A stretch of 64,000 bases of DNA, taken from positions 2,095,978 through 2,159,977 of the forward strand of contig NW_008705564.1 of assembly GCF_000186865.1 (NCBI RefSeq), read 5' to 3'. The stretch is from Aureococcus anophagefferens (lineage: Eukaryota > Sar > Pelagophyceae > Pelagomonadales > Pelagomonadaceae). The translations under genes and the position numbers were made by a program. The notes beneath the pieces were generated by a model, which did not search any database, was not told where the DNA came from, and saw only the letters and a list, made by a program, of their open reading frames with translations. Shown piece after piece: positions 9,295 through 20,252 of this stretch (its first letter is position 1; each line of letters begins with the position of its first letter).

Positions 9295-10701
9295 TTAGCC
9301 CGCGCCGCCCCGCGCGCGGTCGAGGAGCGCGGAGACGGCGTACACGTCGTCCTTGACGCCGTCGGACCAGTCGAAGACGACGGAGCGGTTCCCGACGAGG
9401 CGCACGGCCGTCGGCGCGAGGCCCTCCGAAAAGTCGCGGCCCGCGCGGACGTCGTTGGGCTCGAGGAACGACTCCGTCGCCTCGCCGTCCCGGAAGCTGC
9501 GCAGGACGACGCGCCCGAGCTTGCCGTCGTACTTGACGTCGAGGACCGCGTCCCGCCGCGCGTGCATCGAGCCGTAGACCTCGCGGATGACGCGGTCCGC
9601 GAGCGACAGGAACACGGGCTCCGGCGCCGCGTCGCCGACGGCGCCCGCCTCGTTCGCCGCCGCGACGGCCGGCGAGATGGGCACGCGGAAGACGCCCTCC
9701 GGCGCGACGCCCGCCGCGGCGGCGAGCTCCGCCGCGTGGCCGCCGCCGAACGGTCTGTTCTCCGCGCCGCAGCCCGGGCAGACCGCCACCGCGAGATTCT
9801 CGACGACGGCCGCCGTGGGCACGCCCAGCCCCTCCTGGAGCTCGAGCCCCTTGAGCACGTCCACGCGCGCTAATCTGCTCGGCGTCGTCACGACGACGGC
9901 GGCCTCGACGGCGACGGCCGCGCAGACCCCGAGCGTCACGTCGCCGACGCCCGGCGGCAGGTCCACGACCAGGTAGTCGAGCTCGCCCCAGTCCGTCATC
10001 CGGAAGAGCTGCGCGGCGACGCGGCCCGCGAGTGGGCCCCGCAAAGCGGCGCCGGGCTTCGTCGACGGCGCGACGTTCACGAACCCTAACGACGCCACGC
10101 GCACGCCGCCGCGGCTCTCCACCGGCAGGGCCAGCCCGCCGCCCGCGGGCGACGCCTCGACGCGCGCGTCCTCGAGGCCCAGGACCGTGGGGGCGGACGG
10201 GCCCATGACGTCCGCGTCGACGAGGCCGACCCTCCCGCCCCGCGCGGCGAGCGCGTGCGCGAGGTGCGCCGCGACCGTCGACTTGCCCACGCCGCCCTTG
10301 CAGGACGACACGGCGACGCAGCTCCGCACGCCCGCGAGCGCGTCCTCCGGGCCGACCGCGTGCCCGAACCCGGACGCGACCAACCGGATGGCGCAGTCCA
10401 AAGCGACGCCGCTCCCCTCGAGCGCGTGTCGCGCGCGCTCCGCGATGTCGTACGCGTGCGGGTGCGCCGCCGTCCGCACGTCGAGCGTGATCGTGAGTGC
10501 GTCGTTGGCGGCGGCGACGCTGGCCATGCCCGTGGTCATGATGTCCGCCGGCGCCGCGAGCAGGGGGTCGTCGACGGCGCGCAGCGCCGTTTCCGCGAGC
10601 GCGACCTGCTCCGCGGTCGTGAGCCGGCGCCGCGCGCGGCCTGCGACGGCCGACGCCGCGCCGCCGCCGCAGCGCGCGGCCACGGCAGCGGTGCGCAACA
10701 T
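9295..10701 (-). CDS. HCF101: HCF101-type Mrp/NBP35 Fe-S cluster carrier ATPase
   Basis: 468 residues. An Ala/Arg-rich presequence precedes a MIP18/DUF59 domain (about 30-110), the ParA/MinD-type ATPase with the deviant P-loop CKGGVGKS (134-141), DADVMGPS and DLPPGVGD (247-254), the cluster-binding CPGC (308-311), and a C-terminal DUF971-like domain (about 385-468, VVFDWSDG). DUF59 + Mrp + DUF971 is the HCF101 layout, a protein that delivers 4Fe-4S clusters, in plants to photosystem I. Plastid or mitochondrial location cannot be settled from the presequence, which lacks a clear AFAP motif. A mitochondrial IND1 is less likely because of the DUF971 tail. Confidence 0.85.
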   Translation of the reverse strand: MLRTAAVAARCGGGAASAVAGRARRRLTTAEQVALAETALRAVDDPLLAAPADIMTTGMASVAAANDALTITLDVRTAAHPHAYDIAERARHALEGSGVALDCAIRLVASGFGHAVGPEDALAGVRSCVAVSSCKGGVGKSTVAAHLAHALAARGGRVGLVDADVMGPSAPTVLGLEDARVEASPAGGGLALPVESRGGVRVASLGFVNVAPSTKPGAALRGPLAGRVAAQLFRMTDWGELDYLVVDLPPGVGDVTLGVCAAVAVEAAVVVTTPSRLARVDVLKGLELQEGLGVPTAAVVENLAVAVCPGCGAENRPFGGGHAAELAAAAGVAPEGVFRVPISPAVAAANEAGAVGDAAPEPVFLSLADRVIREVYGSMHARRDAVLDVKYDGKLGRVVLRSFRDGEATESFLEPNDVRAGRDFSEGLAPTAVRLVGNRSVVFDWSDGVKDDVYAVSALLDRARGGAG

Positions 10702-10760
10702 TTGCGATCGCAGAATTCGATGGTGGCGACGTTGTTCAATGCCGTCCCGCTAGTCCAACT

Positions 10761-12235
10761 TTAACGCCTGGCGAGCCTCCGGGCCGCCAGAAGCCCGAGC
10801 CCCGCGGCCGGGAGGAAGAGCGCGGCCGGCGGCGTCGCCGCCGCGTCCCGCCGCCGCCGCGGGAGCCCCGCGAGCCGCCGGAGGGTCCGGCGGACCGCGC
10901 GGCGCCACGTCTTCCGGTGGACGCCGAGCTCCGGCACGACGTGGTAGGAGTAGCCGAGGTTGAAGACGCAGGTGTGGATGCGCTGGTCCGCGTTGCCGCA
11001 GATGACGCGGTCGACGCACGCCTTCCAGTCGTCGCGCTCGATCGCCGCGAGCAATCCGCCGGAGAGCGCGTAGCCCGTGCCGCCGTAGGTCCAGGACCGC
11101 GGCACGGAGTAGGCCGCCTCGGCGCCGTTGGACAGGTCCAGCGTGTAGTCGTAGCCCGCGGCGCGGCGCGGGCCCGGCGGCGACGGCTTCACCGCGCAGC
11201 AGTCCTTGTGCTTCGTGTGGCCTGGGCAGGACAAGGGTGATTCAACGTCGCTTCAACGTGAGTGTTCCGCGCGCGGGCGTTCCGAAAAAAACATCCACGC
11301 TTCGAGACCGTTCCGAGAGATGATCGCTCGTCCAAAAATCAGCCGAAACGAGTGGAAAATGGCCGAGATATGAGCCTTTGAAGTTGGGAATTTCGCTCTC
11401 TTGTCCTGCCCCACGTGTGGCCCGCGCAGGTCTCCATGCGCTCGAGGTGCCCCCCGCGGACCTGGAAGAAGCCCGGGTCCGACACGAGCTGGGCGCCGGC
11501 GACGTCGACGGCGCAGGCGTTCGCCAGATCGCTGCAGCAGTCGACGGCCGGCCGGGGCCGGTCGCGCGCCGGCTTGCACTTGGGCGTCACCGAGGCCGGC
11601 TGGCGCGGGCCGACGCGGCCCGCGAGCACGGGCGTCGTGCGGGGATGTTGCGTCGGCGCGAGGAGCTTCGCGACGCGGCCGAGGTCGAACTTCGTGTCGT
11701 CGTCGCCCTGCAGGATCCAGTCGAAGAGCCCCGGCCACGTGTCGTTGGCGAAGAGGATCGCCGCCAGGGGCCGGTGGGCGCCGAGGTACTTGTTCCCGTT
11801 CGTGCGGAAGTCGACCATGCGCTCGCCCGGGTCGTCGGGGAAGCCCAGCACGCCCGCGGCCGCGTCGGTACGGTCAGACGCGAAGACGTGGCGCGACCGG
11901 CCCAGGTAGTTGGGCGCGAGCCACTTCTGCAGGAACCGCTCGCGCTCGGCCGACGTGAAGCAGTGGAGGATGACGAGCATGCCTCCCTTGGTCCCGCGCT
12001 CGGCGAAGCGCTCGCCGAAGAGCGCGGGCCAGGCGGCGACGAGGGCCTCGGGCGTCGGCGGCAGCGCGACGCGCGGGCCGTGGCGGGCCGCGAGGTGCGC
12101 GTGGAGCTGGGCCGCGTCCATCTGCGACGGCGCCAGAAGCGGCGCGTCGTCCGCGAGGGCCGACGCGGCGAGCACCGCGGCGAGGCTGCCCCACATCGTC
12201 ACAAAGGTCGATCGTGCCGCGTCAACTGGATACAT
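10761..12235 (-). CDS. GT31/fringe-like glycosyltransferase, two exons
   Basis: Exon 1 is 12235-11422 and exon 2 is 11221-10761, 424 residues; a start at 12196 (MWGSLAAVLAASALA, a good signal peptide) is more likely than 12235. Features are the metal-binding DDD in ILQGDDDTKFDL, FASDRTD, and the fringe-like loop YGGTGYALSG, all typical of family-31 transferases that work in the Golgi. Paired cysteines and a C-terminal hydrophobic segment follow. The intron (11222-11421) is an introner; joining CAG to HTKHKD restores an uninterrupted frame (814 + 461 nt) only with a GC donor. Divergent from the C2/IQ gene. Confidence 0.8.
11222..11413 (+). mobile_element. Introner element, copy 2 (in GT31-like gene), antisense to host
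   Basis: 192 bp, flanked by perfect 8-bp direct repeats (CGTGTGGC on the + strand at 11214-11221 and 11414-11421). On the gene strand the intron begins GCCACACG and ends CCTGCCCAG, so it is GC-AG and 200 nt long. The element lies opposite to the gene, yet both ends can act because the inverted repeat supplies the same CAG. Both termini carry the variant GCAGGACAAG instead of GCAGGAAAAG. Confidence 0.9.
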
Positions 12236-12276
12236 ACGGAGCGCCGCGCGGCATGGGCAGCAGCACCTAAACTATC

Positions 12277-15200
12277 ATGGCGGCTGCACCGGCGCCGCGG
12301 CGGCGGCCGCGGAAGAAGAAGGACAAGGGCCAAACATTCGAGAGCATCAAGCGCGCCGTCGACGCGTTGGGCGTCGAGCTCGAGCAGGTCGCCGCGTCGT
12401 CGACGGACTTCGACCTGCGGCGCGCCGTGGGGAAGATGGTCGCGGCGAGCGCGCCGAACCGGCGGCCGCTCGGCGCGCCGGGCGGCCCGCGCGTGCTCGG
12501 CGCCGACGAGGCGCGCGCGTGGATGCGGCGCTTCCTGCGCCTGTCGCTGTCGGCCGCGGGCGTCGCCGCGGTCCTCGGCCTGTTGCCCGACTCCGTCGTC
12601 TCGGGCGCGGGCCGCCTCTTCGAGGACGGCCCGCGGCGCGTCGACGCGGCGCTCGTCGTGGCGCTCTTCAACACCCTGGGCGAGGTCCAGCGCGAGCGCG
12701 TCGCGCGGCGCCGGGGCGGCGCGGAGCCGCGGCCGCGACCCGCGTCGGCGCCCGGCGGCCGCGGCCGGCCCCGGCCCGCGTCGGCGCCGGCGGCGCGGCC
12801 CGCGGCCTGGCGGACGACGAATCTGCGGCGCCTCTCGAACCTGCACCGCGGCATCCACGCCGTGCCCGTCGAAACGCGGCGCGACGCGGACATCCGCCGG
12901 GAACTCGCGGACGCGAAGCGGTCTTTAGAGCGCCTCGCGCGCGACGCGCGCGCCGCGGCGCCGTCGCCCTACGCGGCGCACGGGGCCGCCATGGGCAAGC
13001 TCCTCGCCGCGGCGCTCCACCACGAGCCGGGGTGCCTCGAGGCCTTCCCGCCGGGGCCTTTCGGTCCCGCGGCGTTCGACCACCTCGCGCGGCGCCTCCT
13101 CGACGTGAAGCTGGACCGCGCCGAGGCGCGGGCGGCGCTCGCGGCCGTCGCGCCCGAGGGCGCGCCCACGGGCGCGGCGCTCGTGGCGCTCCTCCGCGAG
13201 CTCCAGGTCGACGGCCTCCGCGCGTCGCCGCGCGCGCTCCGCGCGTCCGCGCGCGCGGCGACGCGCGCGCTCGCCGACGGCGCGCCGTCGGCCGTGGCGC
13301 TCGTCGACGACGTCGCGGCGCTGTGCGAGGAGCTTTTCGGCGCGGCCGCCGCGGGCGACGCGGGCGCCGCGGACCGGCTCCGGCGCCTCGAGCGGTGCGC
13401 GTGCGCGTGCGTCGAGGGCGACGTCGACGAGGGCCTGCGCGTGCTCCGGCGCGTCCACGGCGCCGCCGTCGCCGAGAAGGCGCCCAAGCCCCGAAACGGC
13501 CGCCGCGCGACGGTGCAGATCCGCGCGCGGCTCGACTCCGCGTCCGCGCTCGACGGCGTCGCGATCTCGCAGATCTTCGCGCCCGAGAAGGACACGCTCG
13601 AGCGGCTCCGCGCGGACCTCGCCGGCGCCCACGCGGACCGCGCCAAGGCCTCCGTGCTCGGGCGCCTCGGCGCCGCGGCCGCGAAGAAGGAGCTCAAGGA
13701 GCTCGAGGCCGTCCAGGATCGGTGCCGCCGCATGCAGGCGGCCATGCTCGGCAACGAGGTCGGCCTGTGGAAGGAGCGAGACCGCGACGACGCCGCGAGC
13801 TTCGGGAGCGGCTCCCTCGTGAAGCTCTCGCAGACTTCCAAGACCGGCGCGACGTACGCGCGCAAGAGCGCCTACGCGGCGCGCACGCCGCTCGCGCGCG
13901 CGAAGCGCAAGGCCGCCAAGCTGACGGGCTTCGACGCGCGCATCCAGGGGTCCATCGTCGCGACCATCGCCGCCCAGACGATCCAGCGCGCGGGGCGCAA
14001 GTTCCTGTTCCGGCGGCTCCGCGCGCAGATGCAGCGCGCGCAGGACGAGTGGTACCGCCTCCTGGAGGCCAAGGCGCGCAAGGCGCTCGCGCGGGCCATG
14101 CGCGCCTACAAGGCGCGGCGCGACCACGCGAAGCGCGTGGGCTCGCTCCAGGGGAAGATGGAGGCGCGCGCGCGCGCGGTCATCGGCCGCTGCATCCTGC
14201 GGAAGGTCCGCGAGGACCGGAAGAGGCGGTCCGCGGACCTCGAGGCCGCGCTGGCGGCGGAGGCGGCCGCGCCGCCCGCGCGCCAATTGAGCGACGACGA
14301 GGCGGCGATCCACGTGCAGGCGCGGTTCCGCGCCATCGACACGCGCGCGCGGTCGCGGGAGCTCATGGCCTCGCGAGAGGAGACGCGCGCGCTCCGCGTG
14401 GAGATCTTGAAGGCCAAGGACCTGCGCGTGGCCGACGCCAAGTGGGGCACGTCGGACCCCGTCTGCTACGTCAGTTTCCGCGGCGTCCGGCATTGCTCGA
14501 GGGAGCGTCCGGGAGCTGTTTTGCTTAGGTCACGGCGCGGCTCGGCGACCGGGGGTCCTACGCGCCCAAGGGCTGCGCGCCGCCCGAGGGCTCGTTCCAG
14601 AAGACGCTCGACGACTACAAGCTCGTGGAGCAGCGCAACGTCAACTCGCAGCACAAGCACAACGAGCAGACCCAGGCGTACCTCGAGCAGATCCGCGGCA
14701 AGAAGCAGGACGAGGGCGAGCGGAGCGAGGAGATGGACCGGCGGCGCGAGCTCGTGCGCAAGCACACGCTCTTCAGCGCGCACCTCGACCGCGCGTTGAA
14801 GTTCAAGATGATCGAGGAGAACCAGCCCTTCTGGATGCCGCCCATCGTGCGGAGCCGCGACTTCGACAAGTTCGTCGCGTACCCGCCGAAGTTCCAGTGC
14901 TTCTCGCACAAGACGCGCGCGATCGAGAAGACGCTCCACCCCTGCTGGAACGACGCCTGCTTCGTCGCCGGCGTCGACCCGGAGAGTTTACTAGCCTTCA
15001 CGGTCGTCGACGTGGACCAGGGCGACAACCACGACGATTTTCTAGGCCAGGTCACGGTGCCCATGAAGGTGCTGCGCCACGCGGACTCGCTGGCGGTGCT
15101 CGCGGCGGAGCAGCTCCGGCGGGACCGCAAGGCCCAGGGCCTGGACGCGCGCGGCGTGCGCCTCAAGCGGAAGCGCCAGTCGCTGACGATGTTGATGCAC

Positions 15201-15929
15201 GTGGACCGCGACATGGGCCGCGACGTCCACGGCATGATCAAGGTCGACGCGCATCTCCGAGGCGCGCTCCTCGTCCACGACGCCTACAAGACGCTGGGCA
15301 AGCAGACCGTGCCCGTCGTCGAGCCGGGCGCGGCGAAGCAGGTCCACCTCGACGACATCCACGTGCCCCCGACGGGCCACGTCTGGTACCGCGTCTGGGC
15401 CGCGCCCCGGACGACGTCGGTCTGCGGCTTCGTCGAGATGCGCTGCCTCCGGCGGTCGTTGATCACCTTCTGGAAGCCCGCCTGGGCCTGCCTCGCCTTC
15501 GGGCGGTTGCGGGTCTACGACCACCGGGGCGAGGCGGAGCCGAAGCTGGAGATCGACATGGACCACGTGGATCTCGTCGAGGCCCACAAGGACCACGACG
15601 AGGGCGACTCCTTCGTGCTCCAGGTCGCCGGCGCGGGGCTCCACCATTTTCGGGTGGCGGACATCGGCCACCCGATCCGCAGCCTCCAGTTCTCGAACTG
15701 GGTCCGGCGGCTCCGCCGCGCGGCGCCGCGCATCCCGACGAACGAGTTCGTCGCGTCGGAGGCGTCCTTCGCCGAGTACCTCGGCCACGCGGTCAAGGAC
15801 CCCGTCACGCGGCCGCGCCGGTCCCAGATCCGCGAGATCCAGAAGCGCCACGACGCCGAGGCCGACGCGTACCGCGAGCACCGCGCGTCCGTCGCCGCCA
15901 TGCGCGACGCGCCCTTTAATAAGGACTAG
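12277..15929 (+). CDS. IQ-motif and C2-domain protein, two exons
   Basis: Exon 1 is 12277-14469 and exon 2 is 14529-15929, 1,197 residues. A basic N-terminus and a long helical Ala/Arg-rich region come first, then an IQ motif (AAQTIQRAGRKFLFRRL, about 563-580; calmodulin-type light-chain binding) and a second one (IHVQARFRAID). A C2 domain starts at about 705 (LRVEILKAKDLRVADAKWGTSDP). It is split by a coiled, charged insertion of about 130 residues before resuming (LHPCWNDACFVAGVD, FTVVDVDQGDNHDDFLGQV). C2 domains bind membranes or Ca2+. The C-terminal 250 residues are not recognised. With the alternative donor at 14485 the protein gains five residues. Confidence 0.7.
14470..14528 (+). other. 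Short introner-like intron in the C2/IQ gene (59 nt)
   Basis: Removing 14470-14528 (GTCAGTTT...TTGCTTAG) joins SDPVCY to VTARLGD and continues the C2 strand in frame. The first four bases (GTCA) recur just after the acceptor, and CGGCGTCC occurs at intron position 12. A GT at 14485 is an in-frame alternative donor (44 nt). Confidence 0.6.
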
Positions 15930-16042
15930 GCGGTGGCGCGGGGGCTCCGTCGCGGTACGCGGGACGCAGCCCGAACTCGTGCGGTGTCGGGAACAAATTT
16001 TATCGCGGTTTATGTACAGGGCGGGCGATCGCGCCGCGCCGC

Positions 16043-17161
16043 TCAGACGAGGCGGCCGCCGACGGGGTAGGCGCTGTCGCTGAGGATGCCGCTCGTCCCG
16101 CAGGTCGTCATGTTCGCGGGCCCGGCCGCGCAGCCGACGCCGTCGAGGGGCTTCGTGTCGACGCCGCAGTAGGCGTCGAGGTCCGCCGCGTGGCGGCGGA
16201 GGCGGATGTAGCCCTTCTCGCCCCAGGTGGGCCCCCAGGAGTTGCGCACGAGCCAGTAGTCCTTGCCCAGAGCCTCGTCCGTGCCGTAGCCGACGAGGAC
16301 GACGGCGTGGTCGATGACGCTGTCGTAGGTGTCGGTCTCGAAGATTCCGCTCTCGTAGCCGCCCCACGACGCGTCGACGGAGACGGCGACGGGCCCCTTG
16401 GTCGCGACGGCGCGCATGAGCGGCGCGTACTCGTTGACGGGCAGCTTCTCGAAGCCCGAGATCGTCGCGACGGGGTGCTGGACGCCGCCCGGGTCCGGGC
16501 CCTTGTCCTTGGAAGCTGTTGTGTTCTTAATATAACAATCGCCGTTTTTGCCGTAGTAGGAAGTGTAGCCCATCTGGAACTCCTGGACGACGCCGCCGTT
16601 GTCGACGTAGTACTGGAACGCGAGCTCCGACGTCGCGCCCGCGCAGCCGCCCGTGCCGCCGCACTCCTTCGGGTTCGGCATGCACGACACGAGCTCCTGC
16701 GGCGACAGCTGGAACAGCGTGCCCGTCTCGATGGCGACGTGCGACTCCATCGTCGCGGTCGACGCGAAGGCCCAGCAGGAGCCGCAGCCGCCCTGGTCCT
16801 TGACGCCGCTGACGACGCCCTTGTCGCGCCAGTCGACGGCCTTGGGCAGCGCGGCGACGTCGACGGGCTCGGACGCCGCGAAGCGCCGCGGCGCCGCGGC
16901 GCGGAGCCCGCGGTGCAGGCCCTTGGGCGGCGCCTCGTCCGTGAACTTGTTGACGCCCATGACGTAGCTGGCGCCCTTGGCGTTGTGCGCGACGATCGTC
17001 TCCAGATTCGCGGCGAAGGTCGCGGCGCGGCGCTCGCGGGCCTCCTTGGGCACGATCTTGTGGAAGTCGGCGACATACTGCTCGTAAGAGTAGTCCATCG
17101 TCAGGTCCGGGCCCCGGGGCGGCAGCGCCGCCGCGAAACCGAGGGTGAGGAGCACGAACAT
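16043..17161 (-). CDS. Papain-family (C1A) cysteine protease, cathepsin-like
   Basis: 372 residues. Signal peptide (MFVLLTLGFAAAL), then an I29-type propeptide (YEQYVADFHKIV, VMGVNKFTDE). The mature enzyme starts near LPKAVDWRDKG. The catalytic residues are present: oxyanion Gln and Cys in QGGCGSCWAF, His in DHAVVLVGYG, and Asn in RNSWGPTWGEKGY. Length and order are normal for a secreted or lysosomal/vacuolar protease made as a zymogen. The ERFNIN motif of the prodomain is weak, so cathepsin L versus another subclass is left open. Confidence 0.92.
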   Translation of the reverse strand: MFVLLTLGFAAALPPRGPDLTMDYSYEQYVADFHKIVPKEARERRAATFAANLETIVAHNAKGASYVMGVNKFTDEAPPKGLHRGLRAAAPRRFAASEPVDVAALPKAVDWRDKGVVSGVKDQGGCGSCWAFASTATMESHVAIETGTLFQLSPQELVSCMPNPKECGGTGGCAGATSELAFQYYVDNGGVVQEFQMGYTSYYGKNGDCYIKNTTASKDKGPDPGGVQHPVATISGFEKLPVNEYAPLMRAVATKGPVAVSVDASWGGYESGIFETDTYDSVIDHAVVLVGYGTDEALGKDYWLVRNSWGPTWGEKGYIRLRRHAADLDAYCGVDTKPLDGVGCAAGPANMTTCGTSGILSDSAYPVGGRLV

Positions 17162-17243
17162 GACGCCCAGCTAGTCGATCGAATTGCCACAAAACTTCAC
17201 CATCGCATGTTGCACTCCCCAAACATCGTCCTCCCACGACCCT

Positions 17244-18287
17244 TTAGCAGGGCGCGACCCCGTCATCCTCGAGGAAGTCGAGGCTCGACGGGAGGCCCGC
17301 GGGCGACACCGCGCGGGGCGCGTCGTCCGCGCCGGGCCAGGAGAAGAGCGCGTAGTCGACCTTCTTCGGCGAGCGCTTCTGCGGCGGCGACGGCTTCGCG
17401 AAGGCGCCGGGCAGCTTCGGGAGCGACGTCGACGACGCGAGGGCCGGCGCCTTCTTCCGCCGCGCCTTCGTGCGCACGAGCGCGTGCGCGAGGGGCGCGT
17501 CGGGCGTGACGACGGCGCGCGTCGCCTGCCGCGCGCGGAGCGCCGCGGGCGTCGGCGCCGGCGCGTCGCCGGCCTCGGGCGACCGGCGCGGCGCCGCGGC
17601 GGCGGGCACCGCGGCGTCGTCGCGCCGCCGCCGCGCGGTCCGCGCGACGGCCGGCTTGCGCTCGTCGTCGCGGCGCCTCGCGCGCGGCGCCTCGCGTTCG
17701 GCGCGCGGCTCCGCGCGCTCGACGCCGCGCGGCTCCTTGGCGTCGGCGCGGTTGGACCCGCGCTTCGACGCGGGCCGGTCGCGGAGCGCCGCCGGCTCGC
17801 GCCGCGCGGCGGGCGCGTCGTCGCGCCGCGCGGCGGGCGCGTCGTCGCGCCGCGCCGCGGCGGGGTCGCCCCCGCGCCGACCGGGCGAGGGCGCCTCGGC
17901 CTCGCCCGGGGCCGGGGACTCGCAGTTCCACCAGACCTCGCCGAGCTCGGTCTTGGGCGCGCGCGCGGGGCTCAGCGCGGCCGCGGCCTCCTCGCCCGTG
18001 GGGGACCGCGGCCCGTCCTCGAGGGCGTCGAGGACGAGCTCGTCGCCCTCCCAGTCCTCGACGATGGCCCGCAGGTCCGTGAGCTGGAAGGCCGCCGCCT
18101 TGGGGGCGCGTTTCGGCTTTTCCTGGGCGCGCCGCGCCGCGGGCTTGCGCGTCTTCTCGAGCTGCTGGCGCTCGAACTTTTTGTAGTCGACGCCCGAGAT
18201 CGAGGCGAGCGTCTTCCGCAGGGCCTCGGCCTCGTCGCCCCCGTCCCAGGCCGTTCGCACGTTGGCCGCCAGCTTTCGCTGGGCCAT
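17244..18287 (-). CDS. Basic, mostly disordered hypothetical protein
   Basis: 347 residues, rich in Arg, Ala and Pro; no family recognised. The first 110 residues look best ordered (RTAWDGGDEAEALRKTLASISGVDYKKFERQQ, AFQLTDLRAIVEDWEGDELVLD). A small tandem repeat RRDDAPAA occurs about position 145-160. A conserved-looking C-terminus (VDYALFSWPGADD) closes the protein. The clean ATG and steady codon bias across the frame argue for a real gene. Nothing indicates function. Confidence 0.55.
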   Translation of the reverse strand: MAQRKLAANVRTAWDGGDEAEALRKTLASISGVDYKKFERQQLEKTRKPAARRAQEKPKRAPKAAAFQLTDLRAIVEDWEGDELVLDALEDGPRSPTGEEAAAALSPARAPKTELGEVWWNCESPAPGEAEAPSPGRRGGDPAAARRDDAPAARRDDAPAARREPAALRDRPASKRGSNRADAKEPRGVERAEPRAEREAPRARRRDDERKPAVARTARRRRDDAAVPAAAAPRRSPEAGDAPAPTPAALRARQATRAVVTPDAPLAHALVRTKARRKKAPALASSTSLPKLPGAFAKPSPPQKRSPKKVDYALFSWPGADDAPRAVSPAGLPSSLDFLEDDGVAPC

Positions 18288-18820
18288 TTTACCGGGCTTT
18301 GTCGACGATAACGCTGCCCCTCTCTGTCATGATACGCCAGGGCCAACAGCTCCCACAGCTTCACGTCCAGAATTAAATGCGTCGACTTGCGATTGTCAAT
18401 GATTCTGGCGCGCCACGGCTGCAAGAATTCTTGCCGAGTTGGGAATCCGGCGGGGGTTTTGTGGTGTTTCGGGTGGTGCGCGTGACGGGCTCCGTCGTCC
18501 CCCTCGACCGAGAGGCGCTCCTGCAGGGCACTGGCTTGGCGGCGCGGGGGCGTCGGGCGAGCCGTCGACTATTCCCACCCCGTGAGGCAGCAGATCCCCT
18601 GGGCGCGGTCACTGTGGGCGGTGCCCTCCTCAAAAACAGCTGCTACGCGCATTAACTAGGGTAAGCTGTTTCTTGAGATCGGGCCTTCGGCCACGTCTTG
18701 CTCAGCCTTCCGCCAGACGGTCCGCCGCGTAAGCGCCGCAGCCTCCCTGCTGTCGCACGCTCGCGGCCACCGACGCGCGCCGCCAACCCCGCGAAGGGGT
18801 CGGCACCGCGCGCCGCGGCC
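18288..18820. other. Spacer of about 530 bp between divergent genes
   Basis: Both flanking genes read outward, so this holds two promoters. A 92-codon open frame (18377-18655, +) starts with ATG but has no recognisable domain, and a similar antisense frame overlaps it; neither is called. A 41-codon upstream extension of the ankyrin-type gene also lies here. No repeats seen. Confidence 0.4.
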
Positions 18821-20011
18821 ATGGAGCCCGCGCGGCACGAGAGAGAGGCGCCGAAATCTGCCGCGCCGCCGTCGAGGCCCGATTCCGACGGCGACACGCC
18901 CGGCGAGACCCCGCTCACGCGCCTGCTCGCCCCGCCCGCCGCGCCCCCCCTGGACCTGCTCTACGGCATCATCGGCGGCGAGGCGCGCGCAAGGAAATGC
19001 CTCGCCGCTAGGGGCCGCGCGGCCTACCGCGTCCCCGAGCGCGAGGAGGTCGCGGGCTACACGATCCCCATGCTGACGCTCGTCCAGACCTGCCGCGACC
19101 CGGCGGCCCACCTGCCCGGCCGCAACCTCGCGGCGCGGAACAAGTTCGGCGTGACGCTGCTCCACAAGAGCCTGCGCTACCCGAACTGGAGCACGTCGTC
19201 GTTCATGATGGCGGCCGACGCGAGCCTCGCGCTCTACAAGGACGACCTGGGCCGCATCCCGCTCCACGACGCCTGCTGGAACGAGACGCTGGACTTTGAC
19301 GTCATCGTCCAGCTCCTCGAGTTCGACTGGACGGCGCTGGTCTGCTACGACGCGCGGGGCCACACGCCGCTCTGCTACGCGCCGCGGTGCTCCTGGGCCG
19401 CCTGGGCCGCCTTCTTCGAGGCCCAGCGCGACCGCATCGTCGCCGAGTTCGCCGACCCCGGCGACGCGCCACCGCGGGCGCCGGAGCGGCCCACGCAGCC
19501 GACGCCGCCGCGCGTGCACTCGGATCCGACGCTCGACCGCGCGGGCGCGCCGCCCCTGCGGGCGCCGCCCCTGCCGCCCCTGGCCGTGCCGGGCGCCGGC
19601 TCCTTCGCGACGTCCATCTTCGGCGCGCCCGCGCTGGAACCCGGCGTCGTCTCCTGCGACGACGCGTCGCACGAGTCGGAGGCGTCGTCCACGGCGTCCG
19701 TCGCGCGGAGCCGCAGCGACCCGTCGCTCGCGTCCCAGGACTCCGAGTCGGACCCGCCGGCGCCGAAGCGGCCCTGCCAGCGGCCCCCGCGGCAGACGCC
19801 GCGCGAGCGGTGGTCCGAGGTCGCGCGATCCGTGCTCTTGGCGCACGGCGTCGACCCGGACGGCGGCGGGGCCTCGCCGCCGGGGCCCGCCGCGCCGCCC
19901 GTCGTCTACGTCGCGGCCCACGCCTTCGCCAAGGGCCGCGTGTCGCCCGAGCCCGCGGCGCGCTTCCACGAGGTGCCCACGCCGCCCGCGCCGTCGCGGA
20001 GCCTCCAGTAG
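18821..20011 (+). CDS. Ankyrin-repeat-type protein, stramenopile family
   Basis: 396 residues from the ATG at 18821 (an in-frame start at 18698 gives 437). About residues 60-200 form degenerate ankyrin-like repeats (FGVTLLHKSLRY, LGRIPLHDACWNETLDFDVIVQLLEFD, RGHTPLCYAPRCSWAAWAAFFEAQRDRIV), the pattern of many diatom and pelagophyte proteins that end in a WxxFFxxR helix. The rest is a Pro/Ser-rich tail. Probably a scaffold; partner unknown. Confidence 0.7.
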   Translation: MEPARHEREAPKSAAPPSRPDSDGDTPGETPLTRLLAPPAAPPLDLLYGIIGGEARARKCLAARGRAAYRVPEREEVAGYTIPMLTLVQTCRDPAAHLPGRNLAARNKFGVTLLHKSLRYPNWSTSSFMMAADASLALYKDDLGRIPLHDACWNETLDFDVIVQLLEFDWTALVCYDARGHTPLCYAPRCSWAAWAAFFEAQRDRIVAEFADPGDAPPRAPERPTQPTPPRVHSDPTLDRAGAPPLRAPPLPPLAVPGAGSFATSIFGAPALEPGVVSCDDASHESEASSTASVARSRSDPSLASQDSESDPPAPKRPCQRPPRQTPRERWSEVARSVLLAHGVDPDGGGASPPGPAAPPVVYVAAHAFAKGRVSPEPAARFHEVPTPPAPSRSLQ

Positions 20012-20252
20012 GACCATCGCCGGGCGCCCGCTCGACCGCCACGGGCGCCCCCCGGCGGACTTAATCATCGTCATCGTACTACGTCGTTTTGTGGGGGGAT
20101 TTCGGGGCGTTAGGGAGTCGTCCGGAAACGACGTCGTCCGACCCCCGGCCAGGTTTCGCCGGGTATGCAGGCTCCTGCGAGCTCGGCGGGCACAGTCTGG
20201 GGCACTCAAATCGTCCGCGCGCACGCCGCGGTAGACCACCAAGCGCGCAACG

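Noticed and set aside
12925..14493. Long minus-strand open frame (522 residues) opposite the C2/IQ gene
   Set aside because: Compositional shadow of a G+C-rich gene; Arg/Leu/Val-rich with no domain.
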